NCBI GenBank assembly: GCA_018335755.1
Contig: JAGXRK010000032.1
Span: 61,385-125,384 of the forward strand
Direction of reading: 5' to 3'
From: Ignavibacterium sp.
GTDB lineage: Bacteria; Bacteroidota; Ignavibacteria; Ignavibacteriales; Ignavibacteriaceae
DNA: 64,000 nucleotides
The position numbers and the translations under genes are program-made. The first letter of the stretch is position 1. Each line of letters starts with the position of its first letter. Shown one piece after another: positions 41,254 through 50,762 of the stretch. The notes under the pieces were generated by a model. That model saw only the letters and a list, made by a program, of their open reading frames with translations, ran no database searches and was not told the DNA's origin.

Positions 41254-41337
41254 TGGGCGGCGAGGGATTCGAACCCCCAAAGGCGTTTGCCAACGGATTT
41301 ACAGTCCGCCCCGGCTCTCCAACTCCGGCGTCCGCCC
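41254..41337 (-). tRNA. tRNA-Tyr (anticodon GTA), with odd positions 7-8
   Basis: A class II tRNA of 84 bases with a long variable arm. The anticodon arm is GCGGA-CTGTAAA-TCCGT with GTA, and the T-loop is TTCGAAT. The acceptor pairs for six positions (GGGCGG/CCGCCC); position 7 is A opposite G66 and position 8 is C instead of the nearly universal U. The other four tRNAs here all have U8. The discriminator is A. It is the first product of the promoter at 41356-41387. Confidence 0.93.
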
Positions 41338-41355
41338 AATTTTTTAGACGAGCAC

Positions 41356-41387
41356 CAAAAATAATTTTAATCGATTAAAAATACAAA
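41356..41387 (-). promoter_or_regulatory. Bacteroidota-type promoter of the tRNA-rpmG-secE-nusG unit
   Basis: The minus strand reads TTTG (complement of 384-387), 20 bases, then TATTTTTG (356-363). This matches the -33 TTTG / -7 TAnnTTTG consensus described for Bacteroidota primary sigma factors. The predicted start falls about 10 bases before the mature tRNA-Tyr end. There is no TTGACA/TATAAT pair here. Confidence 0.75.
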
Positions 41388-41430
41388 TTTTTGGGATTGT
41401 AAAGTTAATCAAATGAATTGAAATTACAAA

Positions 41431-42969
41431 TTAGTGCTTCCATAATTCTCTATCGAGGCTTCGGTATTGAATTGCTTCGCTTAAATGCTGAGGTAAAATA
41501 TTGTCTGATTTCTCCAAATCAGCTATAGTGCGGCTTACTTTTAAGATACGGTCATAAGCTCTTGCTGATAAACCTAGTTTTGTCATTGCCATTTTGAGTA
41601 GCTCTTCCCCTGTTGAATCAAGCTTACAGTACATCCTTACTTCTTTAGAACCCATATCTCCGTTGTTAAATATGTGCTTCATTTCTCTGAATCTTTTGAG
41701 CTGAATTTCCCGTGCATTAATTACTCTGGTTCGAATATCTGCTGATTTTTCACTTTCGCCTTTTGAACTCAATTCTTTGTATTTAACTGCAGGAACCTCG
41801 ATATGGATGTCAATTCTATCCAATAAAGGACCGGATATTTTTGCCATATAGCGTTGTATTTGAGGAGGTGTACAGGTGCATTCTTTGGTTGGATCAGTAA
41901 AATAGCCACAAGGACAGGGATTCATAGCCGCTGCAAGCATAAAATTAGCCGGAAATTCAAGAGAAAGCTTTGACCTGCTGACTGTAACCCTCGCATCTTC
42001 TAAAGGCTGTCTTAAAACCTCCAGTACATTTTTTTTGAACTCTGGTAATTCATCAAGAAAGAGAACTCCGTGATGCGCAAAAGATACCTCGCCCGGACGC
42101 GGAAAAGATCCACCGCCTACAAGCGCAGCATCCGAAACTGTGTGATGAGGATTACGAAACGGTCGTTCAGTAACAAGAGCTATATCCTTTTGCAGAATAC
42201 CAGCGATTGAATGAATTTTAGTTGTTTCCAGTGCTTCATTAAAAGTCATTGGGGGTAAAATTGATGGAAATCTTTTGGCGAGCATTGTTTTACCAGAGCC
42301 GGGTGGACCAATCATAAGGATATTGTGTGCACCGGCAGCAGCAACTTCAAGTGCTCTTTTAACATTTTCCTGACCTTTAACATCAGAAAAGTCAAAATGA
42401 TATTTATTAATAAGTGAAAACAAATCATCTTTATTAGTAACGGTTTTATTTAACTGAAGTTCATCATTCAGAAAAGCTACCACTTCGGAAAGATTTGATA
42501 ATCCATAAACTTCAACATCGTCAACTATAGATGCCTCTTTGGCGGATTCAGCAGGAAGTATAATTCGCTTAATCCCTTTTTTACGTGCCTCAACTGAAAT
42601 TGGCAGAGCGCCTTTCACATGCCTTAATTTTCCATCAAGGGCCAATTCGCCTAAAAAAATTGAGTCTTCTAAATAAGTATTATTAACCAATTCATTTGCT
42701 GATAGAATTCCAATTGCAATTGAAAGATCAAAAGAGCTGCCTTCCTTTTTAATGTCTGCAGGAGCCAGATTAATTGTTATTCTTCTTGAAGGAAAATCAA
42801 AGCCGGAATTTTTAATTGCCGCAATTACCCGTTCTTTACTTTCTTTAACTGCATTATCAGGTAAACCAACGATAGTAAAGTTAGGGACATTCTTTTCAAC
42901 ATTGGTTTCTACTTCGATAATGTATGCATCAATTCCGTATGTAGCGCTTGTAAATATTTTGGAAAGCAT
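41431..42969 (-). CDS. comM: ComM/YifB-family AAA+ ATPase (Mg-chelatase-like)
   Basis: In Vibrio and Haemophilus, ComM is a helicase that extends branch migration during natural transformation; in most bacteria the role is inferred. The 512 residues have an N-terminal ribosomal-S5-like domain (about 1-165), an AAA+ domain with Walker [11 protein letters not shown] (about 222), Walker [11 protein letters not shown] and a four-Cys insertion ([17 protein letters not shown]), and the C-terminal Mg-chelatase domain. Standard length. It follows the T9SS gene by 21 bases. No other competence gene is nearby. Confidence 0.92.
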   Translation of the reverse strand: MLSKIFTSATYGIDAYIIEVETNVEKNVPNFTIVGLPDNAVKESKERVIAAIKNSGFDFPSRRITINLAPADIKKEGSSFDLSIAIGILSANELVNNTYLEDSIFLGELALDGKLRHVKGALPISVEARKKGIKRIILPAESAKEASIVDDVEVYGLSNLSEVVAFLNDELQLNKTVTNKDDLFSLINKYHFDFSDVKGQENVKRALEVAAAGAHNILMIGPPGSGKTMLAKRFPSILPPMTFNEALETTKIHSIAGILQKDIALVTERPFRNPHHTVSDAALVGGGSFPRPGEVSFAHHGVLFLDELPEFKKNVLEVLRQPLEDARVTVSRSKLSLEFPANFMLAAAMNPCPCGYFTDPTKECTCTPPQIQRYMAKISGPLLDRIDIHIEVPAVKYKELSSKGESEKSADIRTRVINAREIQLKRFREMKHIFNNGDMGSKEVRMYCKLDSTGEELLKMAMTKLGLSARAYDRILKVSRTIADLEKSDNILPQHLSEAIQYRSLDRELWKH

Positions 42970-42990
42970 TTATCCCGCCATTTAATTTTT

Positions 42991-44661
42991 CTATTTGGTT
43001 AAAAGCATTTTTTTGGTTTGTGAAAACACAGGGGAGGATACTTTATAAAGGTAAATGCCTGAAGGCAAATTTTCTGCCTCAAAATTAAACTTATGAATTC
43101 CCTTTACTAAAAATCCTTTGTGAAGTAATACCAGTTCCTGCCCTTCCAGATTGTATACTCTCACTTCAATTTCTGCATCTTCAAATAAATCTATTTCAAT
43201 GCTGGTAGAAGGATTAAACGGATTAGGATAGTTCTGGCTTAATCTGAATTGTTCAACATTTCCCATACCAACTTTAATCTGCTGAGAATACACAGTGCTG
43301 CCATCCTTATTTATCTGCTTTATTCTATAGTATGCTATTTCATCTTTATTAACTGATTCGTCAATAAAAACATAGCTGGAAGAAATATCCTGAATATTAT
43401 CGATTGACCCAATTTCAATAAAAGAACTTGCGGCAGAAGATCTTTCCACAATAAACCTACTAATATTATTTATCTCTACACACCTCCACTCAAGCTGATT
43501 ATAGGAATAAGTTATACTTACATTTAACTCTGGCGCACGAGAAATGATTGGAGCATCGGAAACGACATATTTTATGTTTTTATGCAATACGGGATAAACA
43601 TTATTTACATTAGTCAATTCCACTGAAGAATTAAAATTTAACTGTAAAAAAGTTTTGACTGATGCTGCTGATGAAATATACTTAGCTTCCTCAAATATTT
43701 TTTCTACCGTTATTTGCGGTTTAAGAATTCTAAGTTGTTCAATTGAAAATGTATTTGAGTTCTCGCTGCCAAAAGAAATATTGAGATCATTACTTATAAG
43801 TAAACCGCTAAAATTCTGTTTTGCAACTTTATGTCCGTTTCTGTAGAAAGAGATTACGTTGCTTTGTTTTTCAAATAATATCCCTACATGATTCCAAGCT
43901 TTTCTTGATAGAAACGGAATTTCTTTACTAATAACCGATCCATTATCGTCTAAAACACAAAATTTCTGAAATTGATTTATATGTATTTGTGAGAAAACTT
44001 TATTATTGCTATTCTCAATCAGTTTTAAAATATCTGTATTGTTTCCCGACAACCTAAGCCAGAAACCAATCCACAAACTATCACTATTTACTTTATTCAG
44101 GTTAATTGATAAAAATGTGCCTCGTTCAAATTTTGCTGCATTTCTGGCAGACTTCTCAGGTATATAATTTTTTACCTCAGCGAGCAGCATTTTTTCTGAT
44201 TGACGAGCAGCGGAAGTTAATTCACCAATTGTTGAAATTACTTTATCATTTTTAATAAACTCCCCGTAAATATTGAGTAAAATAATCTCTTGACCATTAG
44301 AAGAAAGACTGAGCAAAATCTGGAAAAAAGAGTTTATGGAGAGATCTTCACTTAAAAGGTTAATATCTGTAAGAAAAACATTATCACTCAATTTATCAAT
44401 TTGTGTCCGCAATGAATTAAAATCTTTTGAAGCGGTATCTGTTTTCACTTTGACAGAATTAATATTGAGGTTATTCGGTGATATTAAATATAATTTGAGT
44501 ACTTCCGCTTCAAGTACTGAGTTATCGGTTATGAGGGAAACATCAAAAGAAGAGTTAGATGGTATTATTGAAGGAAATGCAAGTTCAGCAACGGGACTAT
44601 AGTCCTGAGCCCCAACCCCAACAAAACAAATAAAGAACAATATGTTCAATTGTTTAAGCAT
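42991..44661 (-). CDS. Secreted protein with LamG-like domain and T9SS sorting domain
   Basis: A 556-residue exported protein. Residues 1-18 are a signal peptide ending near VGAQD. The middle (about 180-340) looks like a concanavalin/LamG beta-sandwich (GTFLSINLNKVNSDSLWIGF, ISFYRNGHKVAKQNFSG). Then comes a fibronectin-like segment (about 380-470) and the T9SS C-terminal domain starting at NYPNPFNPSTSI (about 480) and ending TKKMLLTK. Passenger function is unknown; carbohydrate or surface binding is an inference from the fold. It lies between comM and nuoI. Confidence 0.8.
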   Translation of the reverse strand: MLKQLNILFFICFVGVGAQDYSPVAELAFPSIIPSNSSFDVSLITDNSVLEAEVLKLYLISPNNLNINSVKVKTDTASKDFNSLRTQIDKLSDNVFLTDINLLSEDLSINSFFQILLSLSSNGQEIILLNIYGEFIKNDKVISTIGELTSAARQSEKMLLAEVKNYIPEKSARNAAKFERGTFLSINLNKVNSDSLWIGFWLRLSGNNTDILKLIENSNNKVFSQIHINQFQKFCVLDDNGSVISKEIPFLSRKAWNHVGILFEKQSNVISFYRNGHKVAKQNFSGLLISNDLNISFGSENSNTFSIEQLRILKPQITVEKIFEEAKYISSAASVKTFLQLNFNSSVELTNVNNVYPVLHKNIKYVVSDAPIISRAPELNVSITYSYNQLEWRCVEINNISRFIVERSSAASSFIEIGSIDNIQDISSSYVFIDESVNKDEIAYYRIKQINKDGSTVYSQQIKVGMGNVEQFRLSQNYPNPFNPSTSIEIDLFEDAEIEVRVYNLEGQELVLLHKGFLVKGIHKFNFEAENLPSGIYLYKVSSPVFSQTKKMLLTK

Positions 44662-44692
44662 ATTTAAAGAATGAGATGACGACAGATTAATA

Positions 44693-45202
44693 TTATTTAT
44701 ACTGTCTTAAAAACTCAATCCTATCCTGTAACTGACTAACAGGAACTAATAATTTATCTTTACCATAAATAGCATCTTCTCTATTAGTGAAAGCAAGTTC
44801 ATAATCCTTACTCATTATGATCGCTTCTTCCGGACAAACTTCTTCACAAAAACCGCAGAAGATGCATCGGATCATATTAATTTCAAATTTTTCAGGATAT
44901 CTTTCTTTTTCTCTATCGGTTTCAGCAGCCTGTACTTCAATAGCAAGAGCAGGACAAACTCTTGAGCATAGACCGCACGCAACACACCTTTCGTCACCAT
45001 TTTCCTCAATTGCTAATACCGGCCGACCGCGATAAGAAGCAGGAGGAATGAATTTAACTTCAGGATATTCCATCGTAAACTTAGGTTTGAACATAGTGCG
45101 CAGAGTAAGAGATAATCCTTTGATTATCTCAGGAAAATAAGCTTTCTCTAAAAATGTAAGATCTTTTAATCTTTTTTTTGGTGGTTGAATTGATTCAGCC
45201 AT
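44693..45202 (-). CDS. nuoI: NADH-quinone oxidoreductase subunit I
   Basis: Peripheral-arm iron-sulfur protein passing electrons from N6a/N6b to N2. The 169 residues have two complete 4Fe-4S motifs, [12 protein letters not shown] and [12 protein letters not shown]. It follows nuoH by 85 bases. The next gene is not nuoJ but a secreted protein, so the usual JKLMN genes must be elsewhere. Confidence 0.95.
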   Translation of the reverse strand: MAESIQPPKKRLKDLTFLEKAYFPEIIKGLSLTLRTMFKPKFTMEYPEVKFIPPASYRGRPVLAIEENGDERCVACGLCSRVCPALAIEVQAAETDREKERYPEKFEINMIRCIFCGFCEEVCPEEAIIMSKDYELAFTNREDAIYGKDKLLVPVSQLQDRIEFLRQYK

Positions 45203-45287
45203 TAATTCTCCGTTAAAAATCCTTTTTTATTCATTAAATCGGTTTATAATTTAATTTACCTAGATATCAATAACAAGGTATAAGATA

Positions 45288-46319
45288 TTAAATTCCAAAA
45301 ACCATTATTAAAACTGCAACCCAGATAATATTAATAAGCGACAACGGAAACATTACCTTCCAGCCGTAATTCATAAGTTGGTCGTATCTGAAACGCGGAA
45401 TACTCCATCTTACCCAAATAAAGAAAAACAATAACATTCCCATCTTAACAAAAAAAGATGCAACCTGCAGTATTGTTACAAGAGTTTCAGATAGTCCAAT
45501 GGTTTCAATAAAAGGAATCTGCCATCCTCCAAGATACAGAGTTACTATAAAAGCGGCGGCAATTATCATATTTGCATATTCTGCAAGAAAGAAACCTGCA
45601 AATTTCATACTGCTGTATTCCGTGTGAAATCCGCCGACCAATTCAGGTTCGGCTTCAGGTAAATCGAACGGTAAACGGTTTGTTTCAGCAAATGCAGATA
45701 TAAGAAAAGTGAAAAATCCTATCGGCTGTATGAAAGCATTCCACATTAAACCTGACTGCGATTCAACAATAGCTATTGGTCTTAATGATTCTGATAAAAG
45801 AATGACGCCTCCGATTGAAAATCCCATTGAAATTTCATAAGAGATCATCTGAGCAGAAGAGCGAATACCGCCAAGCAAAGAATATTTACTTCCAGAAGAC
45901 CAGCCGGCAAAGGTAATTGCATAAACGCCAACTGATGTCATCGCTAGTATATAGAGTACTCCCATGTTAACATCAGCAACAACGAGTGGAATTGTATAAC
46001 CAAACATTTCAACTTCAGGTCCTATGGGGATTACAGCATAAGTAGTGAATGCAACAAAAAGTGCTAGCATTGGAGCGAGTGCATGAATCCTTCTATCAGC
46101 AACTTCAGGGACAACATCTTCCTTTAAAAGCAGTTTAAGAACATCTGCAAATGGCTGAAGAACTCCCTTCCAGCCAACACGGTTAGGGCCTAAACGATTT
46201 TGAGCCCAGGCGCTTATTTTTCTTTCAAAGTAAACAAGATAAGCTACTGTAAGAAAAACAATAGTTATAATTATTACAATTTTTATTAAAGATATTATTG
46301 CAATTTCTAAGAGTGTCAT
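45288..46319 (-). CDS. nuoH: NADH-quinone oxidoreductase subunit H
   Basis: Membrane subunit at the quinone-binding site. The 343 residues contain about eight membrane segments and the NuoH signatures AQNRLGPNRVGWKGVLQPFA and AETNRLPFDLPEAEPELVGG. Normal length. It starts 17 bases after the nuoG stop. Confidence 0.97.
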   Translation of the reverse strand: MTLLEIAIISLIKIVIIITIVFLTVAYLVYFERKISAWAQNRLGPNRVGWKGVLQPFADVLKLLLKEDVVPEVADRRIHALAPMLALFVAFTTYAVIPIGPEVEMFGYTIPLVVADVNMGVLYILAMTSVGVYAITFAGWSSGSKYSLLGGIRSSAQMISYEISMGFSIGGVILLSESLRPIAIVESQSGLMWNAFIQPIGFFTFLISAFAETNRLPFDLPEAEPELVGGFHTEYSSMKFAGFFLAEYANMIIAAAFIVTLYLGGWQIPFIETIGLSETLVTILQVASFFVKMGMLLFFFIWVRWSIPRFRYDQLMNYGWKVMFPLSLINIIWVAVLIMVFGI

Positions 46320-46336
46320 TTTTAAGATTACTCCGG

Positions 46337-48022
46337 TTAAACTTTGGCTGTTAATTCATTAACATTAATTTTTAATTGCACGCCCGAATCGCCAATTACA
46401 TCATAATCCAGATCTTTAAATACTGAAACGGATTTACCTAAATCTGCAAATACTTCTTCAGCCATTTGATATTTATATTTTTGACCCAATGCAGCTGATA
46501 GTCCTGCAAGAATTTTCCAGGTTGCACGGGAATCGAATTTTTTGCCGCTAGCCCATCGGTCAAACTTGGTTCCGAATTTATCGAGTCTGCTCATTGACAT
46601 TCCTTCAAGTGCGCGATCAGCATCAATTGTCGCAACTGCGGCTTTTATTCTTTGAAGTCTTCCCTGGAAGTTTACAAAAGTTCCGTTCTTCTCGGCATAA
46701 GTAGCTGAAGGAAGCACTATATCAGCAAGTGTTGTTGATTTATTGAAATTCGATGCATTAACAATAAATAAATCCAGCTTAGCAATTAGCTCCTCTAAAT
46801 GTGAATCATAATCAAGCAGATCATCTTCAATAAGATATAAAGCTTTTATTTTACCTTCTCTTATTCCCTTAATAATATTTGAATAATCTTTGCCATTTTT
46901 TGAAGGAGCAATACCAGTCAATTCAGCACCAAGCGTATTAGGAGTAACATCATCTTTTCTTAAAATATCGTCACCAAACTCCGGATCAATGTGTCTAATG
47001 AAATCCAGGTTTCCGGTGCCTAAAACAGATTTAGCAAACTTTGCAATCATAAAATTATCCTCACAAGTAGTGTAAGGTGAACCAATAATTGCAATCTCAT
47101 CTTTAGCAAATGACTTTAATCGCGAAGCGGTTTGTGCAAAGGCTTCATCCCAGCCGACTTTAACCAGATTTCCTTCGACCCTTAAATGAGGACCATCAAC
47201 CCGGTCATCAGCATTTACAAATTTAAATGTATTCAATCTGCCATGGTCGCACATCCAATAACTATTTACTTCTTCATTATACCTGGGGACTAATCTTAAA
47301 ATTTTATTATCTCTAACCCAGATTTCAGTGTTACAGCCGCGCGCGCATCCATTACAGATTGTGTTTGTATGCGACATATCCCAAACTCTTGCCTGGAATC
47401 TGAAATCGCGGTTAGTTAATGCGCCAACCGGACAAATATCAACAACATTCATTGAGTAAGGATTATCAAGTTCTTCACCCGGGAAAGTTGTAATTGTAAC
47501 TCTATCCCCTCTCTGAACAAAAGTCAGTTCAGAGTCTTTTGCTATTTCATCACAGAATCTAATGCATCGAGAACAGGAAATACATCTCTCACCATCAAAC
47601 AAAACGCGGGGACCCAAAGGAATTCGTTTATCTTTATGAACTTTTTCCTCTACAAATCTGCTTTCACCAACACTATGCTGATAGGCATAATCCTGAAGTT
47701 TGCACTCACCTGCTTCATCACATATCGGGCAGTCAAGCGGATGATTGATAAGGAAAAATTCTATAACTGCATTTCTTGCTGCAATTGATTTTTCTGAGTG
47801 TGTGTGCACAACCATTCCTTCGGATGCAATTGTAGAACAGGCAATTACAAGTTTCGGCATTTTTTCTACTTCAACAAGACACATTCTGCAATTACCTGAA
47901 ACGGATAATTTCGGATGCCAGCAAAAATGCGGGATATCTATTCCATAATTTGCGGCGGCTTCAATAATTGTCTGGCCCTGTTTAAATTCTATTTCACGGC
48001 CATCAATAATAAATCTGGGCAT
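46337..48022 (-). CDS. nuoG: NADH-quinone oxidoreductase subunit G (short form)
   Basis: Iron-sulfur subunit of complex I. The 561 residues carry a 2Fe-2S ferredoxin domain (Cys34, 45, 48, 62), the His-liganded cluster (His94, Cys98, 101, 107), a 4Fe-4S cluster (Cys147, 150, 153, 197) and the N7-type site CNGCARGC...C (Cys223, 226, 230, 258), which many lineages lack. The molybdopterin-like domain that follows is much shorter than in the roughly 900-residue E. coli protein. It follows an M16 peptidase by 20 bases, and no nuoE or nuoF is upstream. Confidence 0.94.
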   Translation of the reverse strand: MPRFIIDGREIEFKQGQTIIEAAANYGIDIPHFCWHPKLSVSGNCRMCLVEVEKMPKLVIACSTIASEGMVVHTHSEKSIAARNAVIEFFLINHPLDCPICDEAGECKLQDYAYQHSVGESRFVEEKVHKDKRIPLGPRVLFDGERCISCSRCIRFCDEIAKDSELTFVQRGDRVTITTFPGEELDNPYSMNVVDICPVGALTNRDFRFQARVWDMSHTNTICNGCARGCNTEIWVRDNKILRLVPRYNEEVNSYWMCDHGRLNTFKFVNADDRVDGPHLRVEGNLVKVGWDEAFAQTASRLKSFAKDEIAIIGSPYTTCEDNFMIAKFAKSVLGTGNLDFIRHIDPEFGDDILRKDDVTPNTLGAELTGIAPSKNGKDYSNIIKGIREGKIKALYLIEDDLLDYDSHLEELIAKLDLFIVNASNFNKSTTLADIVLPSATYAEKNGTFVNFQGRLQRIKAAVATIDADRALEGMSMSRLDKFGTKFDRWASGKKFDSRATWKILAGLSAALGQKYKYQMAEEVFADLGKSVSVFKDLDYDVIGDSGVQLKINVNELTAKV

Positions 48023-48042
48023 ATTTTTAACTCTTAAATTTT

Positions 48043-49299
48043 CTAAGCTGCTTTTTTAATTGAATTATCTTTTGATCTTATAATAATTCTTGACAATTCT
48101 GATTCATCGAACATTTTGTTTGCTGTTTCAATTATATCCCCGGCAGTAACTGATTCTATTCTCTGCATCATTTCTTCAACGGGTATCAGTCTTCCATAAT
48201 TCAGGATTGATGTTGCCATTCGTATCATTCTATTAGTTGTACTTTCAAGACTAAGCAGGGTATTACCTTTTATGTACTCTTTTACACGCTTTAATTCTTT
48301 TTGCTTCACTTCTGCTGCTTTTAATTTATTCAATTCCCTGAATACAATTTTATTAACTTTATCTGCATGACGCTCGTTTGTAGAATAATAGATACCAAAT
48401 GCGGAAACATCCAGGTAAGAATTCAAAAAAGAGTTTATTTGATATGTCATTCCCATTTTTTCTCTTACTGCCTGGAACAATCTGCTGCTGCTTCCTTCAC
48501 CTAATAGAGTTGAAAGCACACTAAGTTTTATCCGGTTAGTATTGTTATAACCATATGCGGGTCTGCCGATAATACAATGTACCTGCTGAATATCTTTATC
48601 AACTGTAACATCTTTAGGAATAGATGAGGAAAAAGTTTTTCTGTCGCCGTTAGAAAATGATTTTGCTATGTTAAAATATTTATCTGCAAGCTTAACTACT
48701 TCATCGTGCTGAACGAAACCTGAAACAGCAATGACCAGATTTCTGCTGCGGTATCTTGTCTGATGAAATTTATGCAGATTGGATGAATTAAACTTTGAAA
48801 TATTTTGTTCTGTACCTATGATCGGAAAGCTTAAAGTGTTTCCTTCAAAAATTGTTTCTTCAAATTTATCGAAGATCAATTCTTCAGGGTTATCTTCGAT
48901 GTCAAACAGTTCATCGACTACAACACCGGATTCTTTATTAATATGATGTTCTTTAAATAAAGGATTCTGAATCATATCAGAAAGAATTGTAAAAGTTTTC
49001 TTGAAGTTCTCGGATAGTCCTCTTCCGTAGTAGCAGGTATTTTCTTTGGAAGTAAAAGCATTCAGGTAACCGCCGATAGATTCAATTTCATCTGAAATCT
49101 GTTTTGCGGTTCTTCTTTGTGTACCTTTAAAGAGCATATGCTCTATGAAATGAGATATGCCGTTATTATTAATATTTTCATCCCTTGATCCGGTGTTATA
49201 CCAGAATCCCAGGGAGAAAGATTTTACATAAGGAATAAACTCTGAAACGACCAAAATGCCGTTAGAAAGTGATGTTAAGTTATAATTGTTCAATATCAA
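48043..49299 (-). CDS. M16-family zinc metallopeptidase
   Basis: Inverzincin protease of 418 residues. The HxxEH zinc motif is HFIEH (50-54) in GISHFIEHMLFKGT, and the downstream Glu lies in VVVDELFDIEDNPEE. N- and C-terminal M16 halves are both present, as in the PqqL/YmxG processing-peptidase-like family. No signal peptide is evident, so it is probably cytoplasmic. It is 20 bases ahead of nuoG on the same strand and likely co-transcribed, but a functional link with complex I is not established. Confidence 0.9.
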   Translation of the reverse strand: MILNNYNLTSLSNGILVVSEFIPYVKSFSLGFWYNTGSRDENINNNGISHFIEHMLFKGTQRRTAKQISDEIESIGGYLNAFTSKENTCYYGRGLSENFKKTFTILSDMIQNPLFKEHHINKESGVVVDELFDIEDNPEELIFDKFEETIFEGNTLSFPIIGTEQNISKFNSSNLHKFHQTRYRSRNLVIAVSGFVQHDEVVKLADKYFNIAKSFSNGDRKTFSSSIPKDVTVDKDIQQVHCIIGRPAYGYNNTNRIKLSVLSTLLGEGSSSRLFQAVREKMGMTYQINSFLNSYLDVSAFGIYYSTNERHADKVNKIVFRELNKLKAAEVKQKELKRVKEYIKGNTLLSLESTTNRMIRMATSILNYGRLIPVEEMMQRIESVTAGDIIETANKMFDESELSRIIIRSKDNSIKKAA

Positions 49300-49449
49300 T
49301 ATCTGTCAACAATTTCTGAATTTTTAAGGTTGAAATATAGACAATGCCCCTCAGCCAATCAAGGTTACTTTCCGTTGAAAAACATAGGATAATTATGGAT
49401 ACTCTGGAAAATAAATATCACACAAAAACTGTAAAGAATGCTAAAAAAT

Positions 49450-50667
49450 TTATTCTACTAAATCCGCAAATTTTTCCTGGTATTTCACAAAGAAATCGCC
49501 AATTGATTTATAAGCTTTCTCAAGAATTTGTTCGTTAGGTAAAAACACAACTCTGAAATGTTTTGTTCCGGGTACTTGTCCGAATCCGCTTCCCGGAACT
49601 ACAACCACACCGGTTTCTTTAATCAGTTCAGAAATAAAATGAGCATCCGGCTGTTTCATATGAAGCTGCGGAAAAGCATAAAAAGCTCCTTCAGGTTTTA
49701 CACAGGTTATCCCCGGAATAGCGTTTAGCATTTCAACGGTTAAGTCTCTCCGCGTGGTAAGTTTATTCATTGCTTCTGTAAGATGATCCTGATTACCCTC
49801 AAGCGAAATTTTTATTCCGTATTGCTCTGGATGATTCGCAGAAAGTCTTGCCCTCAAAATTCTGTTGATAGCTTCAATATATTCTGATAGAATTTCTTTT
49901 CTGCCGCTCATAATTCCCCATCCTATTCTGAAACCGGGAACCATATAATTTTTAGAAAGTCCGCCGAATGTAATACAGGAAACATCTTTATTCATTGATG
50001 CAATTGAAATATGCTTTTTACCATCGAATAAAAGTTTATCATAAATTTCATCAGCAAAGATGACCAGATTATGTTCAAGTGCAAGATCAACTATCTGCTG
50101 CAGATTTTCCTGGGTGTATAATGATCCTGTCGGATTATTAGGATTAATTAAAATTATCGCTTTAGTCTTATCATTTATTTTCGATTTAATATCTTCAATA
50201 TCCGGCAGCCACCCGTTATTCTCATCGAGGTAATACGGATTTTCCATCATCTGAAGTTTACTTGCAATTGCTGTATAAAGAGGATAACCGGGAGATGGTG
50301 TAAGCACATTCTCGCCGTCATTAACAAGTGCAGTTAAGCAGATATCAATAGCTTCACTCGCGCCGGTTGTAACAAAAATATCGTGTACGTTTGTTATACC
50401 TTTTCTTTCAGCTTCTCTTTCAATGGCGTCAACTGCTTCTTTAATTCCTGATGAAGGAGCATATCCGTTTAAGTTTTTAAGCATTGCTTTGTAAGTCTCT
50501 TCAACAAGATGACGGGGCGGTTCAAAATCATAAAGGTTAGGATCACCAATGTTGAGGTATAACATTTCCTTACCGGTTTTTGCAACCTGATTTGCTAATA
50601 CTACTATATCTCTGACTGCATAAGTAATATTATCAGTTCTGATTGCAGGCCTAATTTTAGATAGCAT
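49450..50667 (-). CDS. Class I aminotransferase, alanine/aspartate type
   Basis: PLP-dependent transaminase of 405 residues. The Lys that binds PLP is in FGGLSKNYMVPGFRIGW (about 240), with the substrate Arg near FRVVFLPNE and the NPNNPTG, DEIYD motifs. The N terminus (IRPAIRTDNITYAVRDIV) resembles AlaA-type alanine-glutamate aminotransferases, but substrate cannot be fixed from sequence. It is monocistronic, with about 95 and 150 bases free on the two sides. Confidence 0.88.
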   Translation of the reverse strand: MLSKIRPAIRTDNITYAVRDIVVLANQVAKTGKEMLYLNIGDPNLYDFEPPRHLVEETYKAMLKNLNGYAPSSGIKEAVDAIEREAERKGITNVHDIFVTTGASEAIDICLTALVNDGENVLTPSPGYPLYTAIASKLQMMENPYYLDENNGWLPDIEDIKSKINDKTKAIILINPNNPTGSLYTQENLQQIVDLALEHNLVIFADEIYDKLLFDGKKHISIASMNKDVSCITFGGLSKNYMVPGFRIGWGIMSGRKEILSEYIEAINRILRARLSANHPEQYGIKISLEGNQDHLTEAMNKLTTRRDLTVEMLNAIPGITCVKPEGAFYAFPQLHMKQPDAHFISELIKETGVVVVPGSGFGQVPGTKHFRVVFLPNEQILEKAYKSIGDFFVKYQEKFADLVE

Positions 50668-50762
50668 AATAAATCTCCGGATAAAGTTAATTTTTAGTAA
50701 TCAAACTTAATAAAAATAATCATGACTGGTAAAAAAAGATGCGAATAATTATAAAATAGAAT

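Noticed and set aside
49344..49538. Plus-strand 64-codon ORF between the M16 peptidase and the aminotransferase
   Set aside because: Its second half lies antisense over the aminotransferase end, it has no recognisable domain and no convincing ribosome-binding site.
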